NCBI RefSeq assembly: GCF_029962835.1
Contig: NC_080591.1
Location: 41,919,501-41,983,500, forward strand
DNA: 64,000 nt
Reading direction: 5' to 3'
From: Magnolia sinica
Taxonomy: Eukaryota; Streptophyta; Magnoliopsida; Magnoliales; Magnoliaceae
In this document: in pieces, positions 48,325 to 60,917 of the stretch
How positions within the stretch are numbered: position 1 is the stretch's first letter
How the letters are laid out: each line of letters begins with the position of its first letter
Translations under genes and position numbers: made by a program
The notes under the pieces: generated by a model
Seen by the model: only the letters and a program-made list of their open reading frames with translations
Told to the model about the DNA's origin: nothing
Database searches by the model: none

Positions 48325-49771
48325 TGATTCCACCATGATGTATCTAATGATGTTTATGGTAGGCCATGCCTTGGGAGCAATGATGGTTAAATGTCCGCAT
48401 TACAACTCTCCCTAGGGCCCATTGTTAGGCCCATGCTTGTTGTGTGTAGGCCGTCTAGGCCCATCTTCGTTATGAAGATAGTTCATCACCATATAACATG
48501 CTTAGTATAACTCCATGATTCATGCCCATATGCATCATATGCATGCTTGAGATGAGGAGTGACTGATCATAGCATATGCCATTGGACAGATTGTTTGTGG
48601 AACTCACTGATAGGAGTTGCCCACATGAGCGCATGGTACACACAGATTGCTGCATGACTGAATAGTGTGATTCATGCATCTCGCATCTGTGTGATATAAT
48701 TACTATATGCCTTAGCGACATCAGGGATGTGGCCTCCACAAGCATATTGTGGATGGCATGTTCAGTCACCGAAAACACTGTTACTAGCATCGGGGCGCCA
48801 TAGATGTCCCCGGCTAAAAATCCCTTAACCCGATGGTACCAGAGGATGACTCCAATGTCGAGATTGAGTGGATATATGAGCGCACGAGGGCCGTATACCA
48901 GTACGGCATGTCTCCCACTATGTCGTGGTTAGTTGGAAAGGGGTGTGACCTTACCCGCTTGAGTAGGGGGGCAATATCTAGGTTGAGTTTGACTAGCTTG
49001 AGAAATGGGTCCGTTATTGACGAGTCGGGCCCGATATTGGCAGGCGGATAGTGAGGTCTCTTTCACTCACCCAGTTGTGCACTTGGATAGGGGTGACAAG
49101 TTGGTGTAGAGTGTACTAGACCCTGGTGATTATCTAGCGTGAGAATTGTATTGATATTTGATGCTCTAGTGATGAGCTGCATTGATATGTGGATTCGGAT
49201 GAGGACTGGTATGCTTGAGTTACATCTCGTATCGCATGGCCTTGGTATGGCCGACATCATTCACGCCTTGCATCGCATGGCCGATAATATTTATGTCTTA
49301 CATCGCATAGCCTTAGTATGCTAACATGTTTCGCATTACTCTGATATTGCATTATGAGCACACTTATATTACGCACACACTCTCACCACCCTTTAAGATT
49401 TTCGTAAGCTTATGCACGACCGTTGCGTGCAGTTGACATTAGGACGCCGTAACAACATTGAGAATGGAGCATGCAGCGGACTTCTGGAGCTTCTGATTCT
49501 GTTATTGTATTTTCCTTTATGCGTATTGTACCTTAAAGTTTTTTATCATAGTGGATTTTGTGATGGTGCTTTGGTTATTGTTCGTGGGTTATGCTTATGG
49601 TTATGCTTATTACTAATCCAATTCATGTTGAAAATCCTCCTTGTAGGATCCCAGGATCAGAACATGGTATATGGGTACCGAGGCCGAGAATGGGGTGCTA
49701 CGGAGGCTGTCGGCGTCGGATTCGGCGATTGAGAATTTTGTGAGCCCGATTTTCGAGTTTGGGGCATGACA
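48325..49771 (+). repeat. 3' part of the outermost solo LTR
   Basis: No genes. It contains a short degenerate tandem repeat with the phrase CATCGCATGGCC or CATCGCATAGCC at about 49231, 49271 and 49302. The LTR end is at 49771. Confidence 0.7.
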
Positions 49772-49776
49772 TAGGT

Positions 49777-50340
49777 TATAAATGTCAATGCACTTATTTG
49801 TTCACCTTGTTTATCAATCACATAGGTCTATGTGTTAGTGAGTCGGTTGAGCCTCCATTGAAAGACAAAGAACACCGAAGGCATGAAGACATGAAGCATC
49901 AAGGAGTGAAGAAACATGTAAACATGAGGTACCTTGGTGTATCCTAACTTAGACCCTTTTAGGTTCAAAATAACATACCTTTAGATGATTCAATCCTAAT
50001 AGGAAAACCTCGTTTGATTATTCAAAGCCTTAGGAATTCACTTGAATACATATTCTGCTAGGCTTTAGAGTAATTTTAAGCAACTTTCTGTCCCACTGAA
50101 GCCCCACTTTGGTCCCACTAAAGGTGCTCAAAATAGGACAGCAAGAAAATACATGAAATTCAGCTCTTGGCGAAGAGTCCTTCGGTCTAACCTAAGCTCA
50201 AACCTATAGTTTTCAGAAATGACCTTGTCCTGATAGTTTCGGTCAAACCGACCCTGCCCTGCTAGTTTCAGTCGGACTAACCCTATTTTCGGTCTAATCG
50301 AAGACTAGTCGTTATAGATCCTTTAGAGCCTTTTTTCTTT
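49777..50340. other. Continuation of the family A insertion site, no genes
   Basis: This sequence was continuous with 7437 and leftward before the outermost LTR inserted. Dyads such as CGGTCAAACCG and CAGTCGGACT lie at 50230-50310. Confidence 0.5.
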
Positions 50341-51500
50341 GCTTGTGTAAGTCCTTAAATCATGCCTTTCTAACTGGCCCAAACTTAATAGGAATAACTA
50401 TTCCTTTGTTAGTTAAACAAATGGTCGTGGGAAGAAATAAGATTGAATAAAATACTTCAAAATATAGTATGATTCGATCCCATCGAGCGATCCTCGAGGG
50501 GTCTTCAATGGCATCGAATAGGTGCATCAGATATGTACAATGAGTTTTAACAAATGTATCAGATCTTCTCGACAGCATTGAGTGATCTTCGATGACATTG
50601 AAGGGTCGCCTCGATGGCATCAAAGACCACTTGATGAGATCGAGTAGAAAAGCGTAAACTGTCCAGCAAATTCTCATATGGAATTTGGATATTCTTGATG
50701 TCATTAAAGGGAGCCTTGATGCCATAGAACTAATAGATTTCTGCCCATTTTGTTACCATTGCAACCTCCTTTATTTAACCCATAGAGGGCTTTCCTAGCA
50801 AAGGGGTGAGAAATACATAGAGCCTTGAGAGAGTGTTATTTGCTTGCTAAAATCCATCATCCCAAACTCTTTCCTTCATGAAGTTTATTATTCAATCCTT
50901 GTGATTAAGCACATTTATTGAGCATTCAAAGCTCGGATTGAAATATGAACTCCAACATTCATTGATGCCCTAACCCTGATCTTTAATGGCAAATCTTTAG
51001 TGTTAAAGGACATTAAATGCTAGTACTTAGGTATCCTAACTTGTACCCTAAAGATCCATCACCTTCAAGTTAGGTTCTCCTACCCTTTTCCCTCACCTTG
51101 GCACTACAAAGTCACATATAATTTAAGGTTGTTGTTCATGGAAGTTGAAAAAGAAGTTTTCATGATAAAGGAAGCTCTTTAACAAGGTGCATTCATGGGG
51201 GCTCATCCACTTTCAGGAAGAAAGTTATTTATGAGTTCATTTTATCTGGAAACTGATTATTATGTGGAGTTGTATTTCAAAGTTTAATAAACCAAACTCA
51301 CCAAGTCCTTGTGTAGGCATCCGAGGGGATCATATATGTGTCATTCTTGTGTAGGATATTTTATTGAGTTTTAGATCTAGACTCACCAAGACCTTGGTAG
51401 GCTATTGACGGATGCAAATCGTGCAGACATTATGCATGTTTTAAAGGTTTATAGTAAACCTAATTTAAAACCTTGTGATAGTGAAATCTAATACACTCTA
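50341..51500 (+). mobile_element. LTR family A, copy 2
   Basis: Homologous to 6375-7436 with constant offsets of about 44.0 kb at three anchors. Dyads related to TCGATGGCATCGA lie at 50530-50715. After 51490 comes 'cgggagtggagcaggcacat', a phrase like those near the 3' end of plant copia LTRs. Confidence 0.6.
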
Positions 51501-51689
51501 GGGGAGAGTGAGTCAGCCGGGAGTGGAGCAGGCACATAATAAACCACTATACATAGTGTGCAATAGGTTAAATGAATCTTGTCTATTATTGGTTTCATTT
51601 TTGTTGAATGTTCATGAATGCATATCCTTAGTGTAGGCAACATGTTTGATGAATTGCACACATAATGATTCACTATACTTATTATGGGA

Positions 51690-52330
51690 AAAATGGATCG
51701 ACCAATAAGATAAGGTTAGGTCGGAACTCTATGCACTTCGTCAGGTCAGTTAACGATGGATACGACTAAAGAATCGACCTCTGGCCTAGGCCAAGTAGCA
51801 AATAAGGTCAAACTTGGTCTCTCATCGCTCCTTGAGAGCAGGTCGAAAAACCCAATGATTTGCCCAATGCCAAAAAGGAACTCGACTATTACTCAGAGGA
51901 ATCAGGTTGGCACAAACTAAGGTTGGCATAGGCCCAAGTTGGCATAACTCTCCTTCTACTAGTTTCGACCCGGTCTCAATAGTGTCTATGCGAAATCCCA
52001 ACCGAGGATCTAGGAGGGTGGGTGTAACATGGATCTATCTAAGATCTTATTCGAAGATCTCAGGAGATCCTCACGACAAGTATGGGATACGAATCCCTCT
52101 ATAATACGCACCTACCAAATGAGGAGACCGCCTCCTACTTCATCGCTCTCTCCTACTTATAAATAGGAGCGTCCCTGATGGTGAAAGGTACGCACAATCT
52201 CAAACATGGACCCATATTCCTTACATAATTTAGGCATCGAAGGGTCTCTTGCACTAACTAGGGTCTCCTTTGCCCGTTCCTTGTGCAGGTACTCAAAGAT
52301 CCAGAGAAAGCTATCCAGATTTCTACATCA
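51690..52330 (+). mobile_element. 5' LTR end of a second Tat-like gypsy element
   Basis: The 3' limit is set by the primer-binding site that follows. A TATA-like CTTATAAATAGG lies at 52155-52166. The 5' limit is not clear. No matching second LTR is in the window. Confidence 0.5.
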
Positions 52331-52336
52331 ATAGTT

Positions 52337-52354
52337 TGGCATCGTTTGTAGGAA
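52337..52354 (+). promoter_or_regulatory. Primer-binding site of the second Tat-like element
   Basis: TGGCATCGTTTGTAGGAA resembles the TGGCGCCGTCTGTGGGAA site common in plant gypsy elements. Confidence 0.55.
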
Positions 52355-52859
52355 AGACTGTGAAAGTCATTCTCCTCTTCTGCAATGTTTCAACGATGGA
52401 AAAGGGAAGGAAGAAAGCTCAAACCTCCACCGCTGCACCTGATCTTGCACCACCAAAGTAGTTTGCTAATCACAAGGATTCATCTTCCCAACTTTAGGCA
52501 GACTCTGCACCTGCAAGACCGATGCGGCAATCCCGAAATTGGGGAGGTCAACTTGTCTCTCTTGAACAGCAAGTTGAAGCATTGACTAACAACATCAACT
52601 TGATAAAATGAATGTTAAAGCAACAGAACCCTCCCCCCATTCAAGGGGTTGAGAAGCAGTAGCTCGAGCGGTCACAAAAATTCCTGCACCACCCAAAGGG
52701 CCCGCTGGCTTCCAGGGGAGCAGACAAATCGGAGTATCGAGGCTGGCAACCTCCCACGTCTTAGGCACTGCCTCGTTGGTTACCTCTGACTTACATCATG
52801 AGTTAGAGAAGAAGAGGTGCGGTAAAGCTCCCGAAACCACGGCCAAAGTAGTGGTCGAA

Positions 52860-54030
52860 AGCGAAGATCCCTAGGAGCCCAAGCTCAATGAACTGTCGGG
52901 TAAGGTCAGCGACATATGGTAGGCTTATTGCACGCACGCTCCTACCTTAGTAGAGGCAATGTTGCAAGAAATCGAGCCCCCATTTACCGCCAACATCATG
53001 CATGCATAACTCCAGCTCAGGTTTCGAATGCTATAATTCACCCAATATTCCAGAACCACCAATTCGGCTAAACACCTATAATATTTTAGGGCTTGGATGG
53101 AACTTCATGGCGCATGAACCACGGTTATGTGATGGGCATTTTCCTTAACCCTAACATGAGTAGCTCGGAATTGGTTCCGACAATTGAAGCCACAATCCAT
53201 CAGCTCGTTCTTACAACTCAGCAAAGCATTCATCTCCAACTTCATCAGAGGAAAGGAAAGGCTTAAACTGACTACTCATCTCCTTACCATCATCCAAAAA
53301 GAGGATGAGCTGCTGAAAGACTACATCAAACGCTTCAACCTGGAAGTGATTCAAGTGGAGGGACACTCAAAAGATATCGCCTTGGCTGCCATGATGGGAG
53401 GCCTAAGGGAGGGGAGGTTCATCTTCTCACTTAGTAAGAACCCACCAACAACATTGGCTGATCTCTTCAGTTGGGCTCAGAAATACTCCAATGCCAAGGA
53501 GCTTTTCGACTCACGAAAAGTTGATCAGAACAGGGGTAGCTCGACCAAGGAAAAACAACCTAAGGAAGAACAAACCTCGACTAATAGCAATAAACGAAGA
53601 AAGGATGATGACTCAATCAGAGGTCAATGTCCGAGCAAATGGCTTGAGAGCAAGTTTAGCTCTTATACACCCCTCAAAGCTATGCCCGATCAGGTCCTTA
53701 TGGAAGTCCGGGACAAATGACTCCTCAAATGGCTGAACAGGATGAAGACCGATGTCGACAAATGGGACAAACGGAAGTACTGCCACTTCCACCATGACCA
53801 CGGTCACTCTACCAGCGACTGCTTTGATCTGAAAGAAGATATTGAAGCCCTTATCCATAACAGACATTTGCGAGAATACGTTAACACGTGAGAAGAATGG
53901 GCAGGTCGAAAGAATGAACAGTTCATCAACAATGAAGCCACTGGGGAAATCCACACCATCTTTGGCGGACCCGCGGGAGGAGAAGACTTGAACCGAGCAC
54001 GAAGAGCTCACTCCTAAAGCATCAGCCACA
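52860..54030 (+). pseudogene. Gag of the second Tat-like element
   Basis: The best open part is 53184-53720. Upstream, in broken frames, are PPFTANIMHA and FRAWMELHGA. The open part has KPQSISSFLQLSKAFISNFI, QKEDELLKDYIKRFN and AMMGGLREGRFIFSL, the Tat gag core. After one stop (53718) follow a zinc-knuckle-like [20 protein letters not shown] and IHTIFGGPAGG. The sequence ends at the CACTA element at 54053, before any protease. Stops break it in several places. Confidence 0.8.
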
Positions 54031-54052
54031 GTAGCTCTGGGCATCAAATTTA

Positions 54053-56172
54053 CACTACCAGAAAAAGGGTCAAAGGCAACGGATAAAAGTCGTAGCTATA
54101 GACTTGTGACTAAGGATTTAATCCGTAGGAAGACTGTAGCCATTGCTTTTGAAGTAATGGCTACGGATTTAACCCGTAGCAATAGATACAATAGCTATGG
54201 ATTAAATCCACAGCCATATATTTTGTAGCAAAATATACATACAACGATGAATGTATATATTTGTAGCTAAAAGTATAACTAGATCTGTAACAATAGGTCG
54301 AAGTTAGCAATGGCTACGACTTCCAAATCTGGGGCTACAACCAATAGTCGTAGCTAGTGCTTAATTTTTTTTAAAATTATAATAATGGTATCTATTACCA
54401 TTATAGTACAAGCTTTGATAGATCAACCCATCTAAACTAACAAAGATAAAGACTTCATGGCTTACAAATCCATCTACCCATCTAAACTAATACAGACAAA
54501 GAAAAATAGAATAAATACATAACACTTAATTACATGCATAACGGGAGAGTATTATGTCTTACAAGCTCTTACAAGGGCCATCATGTCTCTCACATATGGT
54601 TACACAATTATGTTGGTAGGGTACAAAGAACCCTAAAGAAAAAATAAAGAACAAGAAAAAAAATGTAAGATAGAAACAAATAAAAGTTCATCTTTACTCC
54701 TTGCAAATCATCCCTGGCCACATATGAGCAGAAAGAGCTCCATATAGCTATTCTACTCCTTGCGAATTGCCATCAACTGACGAGCTTGTCAAAAAAAAGA
54801 AAAAAAGAAATGAAAGTAAGAGTGTGTGTTCTCACCTTTCAAAAAAAAAAGGAGGAGAAGAAAAAAATGTTTATGGAATTGACTTGTACCATATCTAATT
54901 GGTCAACTTGCCCAAGTCAATTTCACCAAAAAAAATCCCATAGTTGAGTGCCCCCAAACAAGCCTATCATTTACAGATGAAAGTGAAATAAAACACTAAG
55001 AAGATCATACTCAATGTCATCAGGTAACTACTTACAAATCAAATAGAACTTCCAAGAACCATCAGCCATAAAATCTCTGAGTCAAACATCCAAGAGAGAA
55101 TTTTGATTAACCTCCTAATGTATAAGAGGCTGGTCACCCTTCCAAGCATCATACCGGAAACAAAGATCACCCTCCCCAACTAGCCACATAGGCCCATCCT
55201 TGATTCTAGGAAATATTCTTCCATATATCTAATCCCATGGGAGAATATAATAACAAGCAAAACTCTACAGTTTACAGATACTTTGAATATATCAACTTCA
55301 ACCAGAGGCCTTCATTAGACAAAAGGTAACAAATCATTCTAAGAAGTAAACTCTTTTGGACAAGCACCATCCTTCAAAGACCCAGACTTCCCTCCTCAGT
55401 TGGGTTAAATAAGAGCTTTGTTAAGAGCATACACATGTGCAATGCAGCCCAGGTACACCACACATGCCACTACCAGCATGACACATAGGTACAAGATCTA
55501 ATCCATCCATTCGGTTGGTCTGATAATGTACATGTTTTTCTAAAAGTAAATATGGTCCACTCAGCACGTGGGCTAGGTGGATGGATTAGAAAACCTCAGA
55601 CCAAGTTTTGAGAGTCGCGCATTTGTTTTGTAGATTGTGGCCCACCTTGCCAGTGGGTTACCCTGAATCATGGGTTATGACATCAGTATAGTGTTGCTAT
55701 TCTGATGGATGGATTTGATATCAAACGTATCATGCCATGTAGGATGTGGCTCAATCGTAAATGAGTTATATTGCACACACGCGTGTGCTTGGCAAATTTT
55801 AGATTACAAATACAAGCCCATGACACCCAGTGATGCCTTTTTCCAAAATTCCCCTCTTGCAATCCTGCCACTTTGTCCATTAATCCTTCAAAAAGAAAAA
55901 ATGAAGATGATACACTGCTAGAGACAAATGTAAAACCACTCTCTAGCACATACCTTATCATCTCCAAAACCACACTACATTTATGTCAGGAAACTAATCA
56001 TTTGTAGAAGATGGAGTAAAGAGTAATGTGTAGCTGAAACTTCTGACCAGATGCTCCTTTCTTTGCATGATTAAAAGAAAAATCTATTAGAACTTGCTTG
56101 TTTGGTACTTGGAAATGCATGGCATGCCTAATGAATGTAAAGGAATGGAAGAGGGTAATGGAACTAATATGT
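54053..56172. mobile_element. CACTA transposon 2, left end
   Basis: It starts CACTACCAGAAAAAGGG and has the same subterminal dyads (54080-54360) as the element at 19632, with the same first ~45 bp plan. No transposase is seen. No right end is present before the copia LTR at 56173. The rest may lie beyond the window, with the copia elements inserted in it, or may be deleted. Open frames here (for example 55683-55973) are short and unrecognised. Confidence 0.75.
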
Positions 56173-57231
56173 TGAAATGGAGAGCTAGTCATGTCCTAAA
56201 GGGGGCGAAAAGGCGAGCTATACGTCTTGGGGGGGGTCGGGTCTGAATAGGACTATGCCAAATTAAAAAATAAATATGAAATTTAAAGAAAGATAGCACA
56301 ATTCAAATAATAATAAAGCACAAGTAAATAACAACCTCAAATGTACTAGTCTTGAGAGGTTGATACAAACTTAGTTCTAAGGACAACCTAACACTAAAAA
56401 CCAAAGGCTTATGGCAGGACAACCTTACTAGAACGTTCGTAAGTATCAAAAACCCAAACTAATAAAGAGGCAAAGGAAATAGCAAATAAAATAAACTAAG
56501 TTATTACAACATTCCCACAAGTGCATAAAATAAATTACACCATTCACCACAAATGCTTAAAATAAACTACAACATTTACACACATAAGCATATTCAATCA
56601 TCCACCACAACTCCAGGAATTATAGTGGTTCTCTTGTGTGTACACCAACCGTTAGAAAACAGCCACACAACTACTCCTCCTAATATCCACTCCCTCGGGA
56701 TATTAACATTCATTGTAAAAAAGGTTTTCCAAGGTTTACCTTAAAACCTTCATAATTGTGTCTTTAATTGGGCTTACACAATTCAAAAAACCCCACACTC
56801 TGAGATTTTCTGGATCACCTCAGAAAAACTAAAAAGAGATTTTTCTGGCACAACCTCAAAAACTAAAAAGATACAGAATTGTAAATAATACTTATCTGGC
56901 AAGTCTCCTTTGAAGAAGCTTGGTAGAACCGATCCGATGAAGACAAAGATGTTCAATGTCTAGTCTCATAGATGAAAAGGTTCTAGTTCTAAATGATTTT
57001 TAATTAAATCATCCTGGGCTAGCTTGATTTGATTTTTTATCTTAAGAAAGGGGAAAACTCAAATGCCTTCTTAATATAAGATTGGAATGAAGATCACAAA
57101 ATCAAATTATAAAAGCTAATTAAAGAGAATCTAAAATGAGCACAGAATAACTTAATAAATTCATAAACTTATATCTCGGAGTGGTGTCTTGATTTCACTT
57201 TTATAAATGAATAAACTCTGAAAATCATGCT

Positions 57232-57241
57232 CTATTTATAG
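57232..57241 (-). promoter_or_regulatory. TATA box of copia element 2 LTR
   Basis: CTATAAATAG-like site on the minus strand, same position as in the other copia LTRs. Confidence 0.55.
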
Positions 57242-57257
57242 GTGAAAATACTCTTCA

Positions 57258-57612
57258 CTCGACTGGTCTAAGGGTCGGTTCGACTAGTCGAAGGACCAAC
57301 AAAATTTTAAATTTTCTGGCACGATAAGATAAGACCGTTACTCGACTGGTCGAGTGGCCCACTCGATTGGTCGAGCAATGCACTCGATTGGTTGAGTGGG
57401 ACTAGAAAAGCTTGCTGGATTTTGAGTTAAGCCTGCACGACCGGTCGAGCATTGTTCACTTGATTAGTCGAGCAGTCTCCAGAATTGGTCGAGAGCCCAA
57501 CAGAAAATTCTAAAAAATAACAACAAACCTTGGACTGGTCGAGAAAACACTTACACTGGTCGAGCCAGTACTTGGACTAGTCGAACAAGGTCTAAGACTA
57601 ATCGAGAAAATG
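57258..57612. promoter_or_regulatory. Dyad array in U3 (copia element 2)
   Basis: About eleven dyads, including TTCGACTAGTCGAA near 57281 and ACTCGACTGGTCGAGT near 57341. The outer bases are T..A here and A..T in copia element 1. Confidence 0.55.
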
Positions 57613-59642
57613 ACCTATAAACAAATGAAATGACCCACAAAGAATATGCAATGAATATGACACAATCTAAGGTCAATCTAGGGTCATGCAAACTTGTTTG
57701 TGTGTAGGAATAATTGAAACATCACTCGCTTTAAAATCTTGAATACTTGTGATGCTTGAAGTTTGAGTTTGATGTCTTGAAGTAGAGCTTGAGTCACGCT
57801 TGAGTTCTTGAGTCTTTAGCGTACAAACTTGAACTTGAGTTCTTGAATATGATCTTGAAACCATGAACTTCAACACTCTTCACTTTAACGTGAAGATGTA
57901 GGTAAGTTCGATGAAGATTTAGAGAACCATAAAAATGTACGAACCTGATCACTTCAACTCAAAGCATGATACAAATACTAAATGGTTTGAGACAACAAAA
58001 CTTGACAATACTACAGGTGCTTGATTTACACAACAGCATTTACAATCTCCTCCTTTGTCAAATTTGTGATAAAACCAAATAAAGAATCATGCACCAATAA
58101 GGAATCATGCATCGGTTATATGCATAATAAAGAATCATGCACCATTTGAATAACAAATGATCAACAGACACATCTCCCCCTCAATCCAGGAGAGGTGATT
58201 TGCAGAACCTGTAAAAAAAATTCCATACATACTACACTCCATATTCCATAATCACACATCTCTACAATTTCTCCCCCGTTTTGTCACAATAAGACAAAGG
58301 AAGGATATATAAGAGAAGAAAATGAAATAAGATAGGAAATATCACCATAATAAACAAAATATCAACTTAATGCACAATGACATGTTTACATACTAAAAAA
58401 TAAAAGTATGTCCATGAAATATCCCAACACACATGATCCCAACACAAATCCAAGAGTACAAAGTATTGATACACATCTTAAAAAACTAATTAGATCCAGA
58501 TGATGGAGCAGGAATAGAAGGATCTATCTGATGTAGTCCCTTGTTAATGAGCCTAAGATATTTGCGCATGTATTTAAATTGATTTTCTTGGGACACATTA
58601 AAAAGGCCGAGTTAAGAGTCCTAGAGGGGGGGTGAATAGGACTATGCCAAATTTAAAAATTAAATGCAAAATTAAATAAATTTAAATAAAGATAACACTT
58701 AACAATTCCACAAAGCAAAAATGAATAACAACCTCAAATGTACAAGTATTGAGAGATTGATATAAATGTTGTTCTAAGGACAACCTTACACCAAAAATCA
58801 ATGGCTTATGGTGGGACAACCTAATTTCTAGAACGGTTTGTGTATCAAAATCCCAAACCGATACAGAGGAATAAAGAAAAAATAGCAAAGAAAATAACTA
58901 AGCTATTACAGCATTCCCACACTTGCATAAAAGAGATTACAACATTCTCCACAAAGACATAAAAAAGAAATTACAATATTCACACAATGCCACAATCAAC
59001 CATCCACCACAACACCAAAAATTATAGTGGTTCGCTTGTGTGTACACTAACTATTTAGAAAAATAACCACACAACTACTCCACTCCCAATATCCTCTCAC
59101 AGTGGATACTGGTGTTCACTATGAAATAGGTTTTTCAAGGTTCACCTAAAACCTTCACAATTGTGTCTTTCAAGTGGGCTTACACAATTCAAAAACCCCA
59201 TACTCTGAGTTTTCTGGATCACCTCAGACAAACCAAAAAGAAAGAGAGATTTTTCTGGCACAACCTTAAAAATTAAAAAGAAATTTACAAGAAATGTCAA
59301 TATACTTATCTGGATATTCTCATTTGATGAAGCCTGGTAGAACCAATTCGAAGTAGATGTTCAATGTCCACACTCTCTTATGAAAATGTTATAAGTTCTA
59401 AATGATTTTTAGATTAAATCACTTTGGGCTAGCTTGATTTGATTTTGATTCTAAGAAAGGGGAAAACTTAAATCCCTTCTTCAAATAAGATTGAAATATA
59501 GAATCTCAAAATCAAATGCAAAAAGCTAAATTAAAGAGAATATTAAATGAGTACTAAATAGGTTAAGAATATCATAAACTTATCTCTTAGAGTGGTGTCT
59601 TGATTTTGCTTGAATGAGTTATCAAACTTGAAAAATCATGCT

Positions 59643-59652
59643 CTATTTATAA
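59643..59652 (-). promoter_or_regulatory. TATA box of copia element 3 LTR
   Basis: Minus strand TTATAAATAG, same position as in the other copies. Confidence 0.55.
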
Positions 59653-59669
59653 GTGCAGAAACTGTTCAC

Positions 59670-59965
59670 TCGACTGGCCCAGAGGTCAGCTCGACTGGTC
59701 GAAGGACCAACAAACTTTTGAAATTTTGAGCGTAATAAGATAAGACCATTTCATGACTGGTCGAGTGGCTGATATGACCGGTCGAGTGGCCTTCATGACC
59801 GGTCGAGCCATGCACTCGACTAGTTAAGCAGTCTCCAGGACTGGTCGAGGGTCTAACAAAAAATCTCAAAAATTAGTAACAAACCTATGACAGGTCGAGG
59901 AAATTCTTTAACTGGTCGAGCCAGTACTAGGACTAGTCAAACATGGACTAAGACTAGTTGAGAAA
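59670..59965. promoter_or_regulatory. Dyad array in U3 (copia element 3)
   Basis: About ten dyads of types CTCGACTGGTCGA and TGACCGGTCGAG upstream of the TATA box. Confidence 0.55.
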
Positions 59966-60917
59966 CAGCCTAAAAAATTATATAGTTGACCCAATTTAAG
60001 TATGCAATCAATATGACCTAACCTATGGTCAATCTAGGGTCATTCGTACCTTATAAGTGATATCTGAACATTAAATCATCATTTTCTTCGGTTGATAGTT
60101 GATCTTGAAGTACATGAAGCTTGACATCTTGAAGTATGTTAAAGCTTGAACTTGAAGTACTTTGAAGCTTAAACTTCACCTTGAGCTTTGAGTAAAGCAC
60201 ATTGTCTTGACATAGTTGAAGCTTGAAAGCTTGATCTATCACTTGATATTGTACTTGAACTTGTGTAAGAATCACTTGTTCTTATACATGTGATGCTTGA
60301 ATCTTGAATTGAAACATCTTGAACTTGTACAAGAATTGCATAATCTTGAATATGAAGATGAGCTATAGAAGATAGATATTTCAAGAGGTTTTGACACTAC
60401 AAAATTTGACAAGCATAGGAGCTAGATAACATAGCACTTACAATCTCCCCTTTATCAAATTTGTGATAAAACACACTACATTAAAATAAGATAAGCATAA
60501 TACGCACAATAAAGAATCATGCACCAGTTACAACCTGGTTAAAGAATCATGCACCAGTTACAAACCGGTTAAATCAATACTCATCAATATTCATCAATAC
60601 TCCCCCTTAATATCTTACAGCTTAGAATCCAAGAGGAGAAAAAATTTACTTACCTGCTTATCACCTAACCACATACTCCACAGTTCCACATTCATTCACC
60701 ACATTTATCATAATGAAATAGGCATGTCAGAATAAATTCTCCCCCTTTTTGTCACAATATGACAAAGGAAAGAAACTATAAATGATAATGAAAATACAAG
60801 AGTAATGAGATAGGTAAGGTTAAGATAATATAGAGACAAGATAATCATTAAAAACATGTTCAAGCACAAAAAGAAATTCAAGTTTTTAAAAGTTATTACA
60901 TAACATATACTCAAAAC

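Larger units (their letters stand above)
7442..49771 (+). mobile_element. Outermost solo LTR (gypsy, Tekay/Del-like), ~3.7 kb, split by later insertions
   Basis: It begins TGTAAGGCCC, ends GGGGCATGACA, and is flanked by the perfect 5-bp duplication TAGGT (7437-7441 and 49772-49776). Its own sequence is 7442-8852, 25976-26823 and 48325-49771, about 3.7 kb in total. The rest is a copia element (8853-25970) and a LINE with further nested elements (26824-48306). No gag-pol belongs to it, so it is a solo LTR. Its 3' part ('tttcactcaccca' at 49061) resembles the 3' part of the LTR at 27226-46747, which supports a shared gypsy lineage. CT-rich microsatellites lie at 7810-7830, 7890-7906 and 8216-8244. 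Confidence 0.75.
56173..58598 (-). mobile_element. Copia element 2: 3' LTR and a short internal part
   Basis: The LTR is 56173-58044 (TG to CA). It is followed by the polypurine tract and 554 bp of internal sequence matching the same region of copia element 1. That internal part ends at 58598, where copia element 3 begins. The rest of this copy would lie beyond the window. The LTR start holds a partial duplication: TGAAATGG at 56173 and CGAAAAGG near 56206. Confidence 0.85.

Noticed and set aside
49214..49325. Possible CRISPR-like short spaced repeats (CATCGCATGGCC)
   Set aside because: Only three degenerate units with similar spacers in a plant LTR; a minor tandem repeat.
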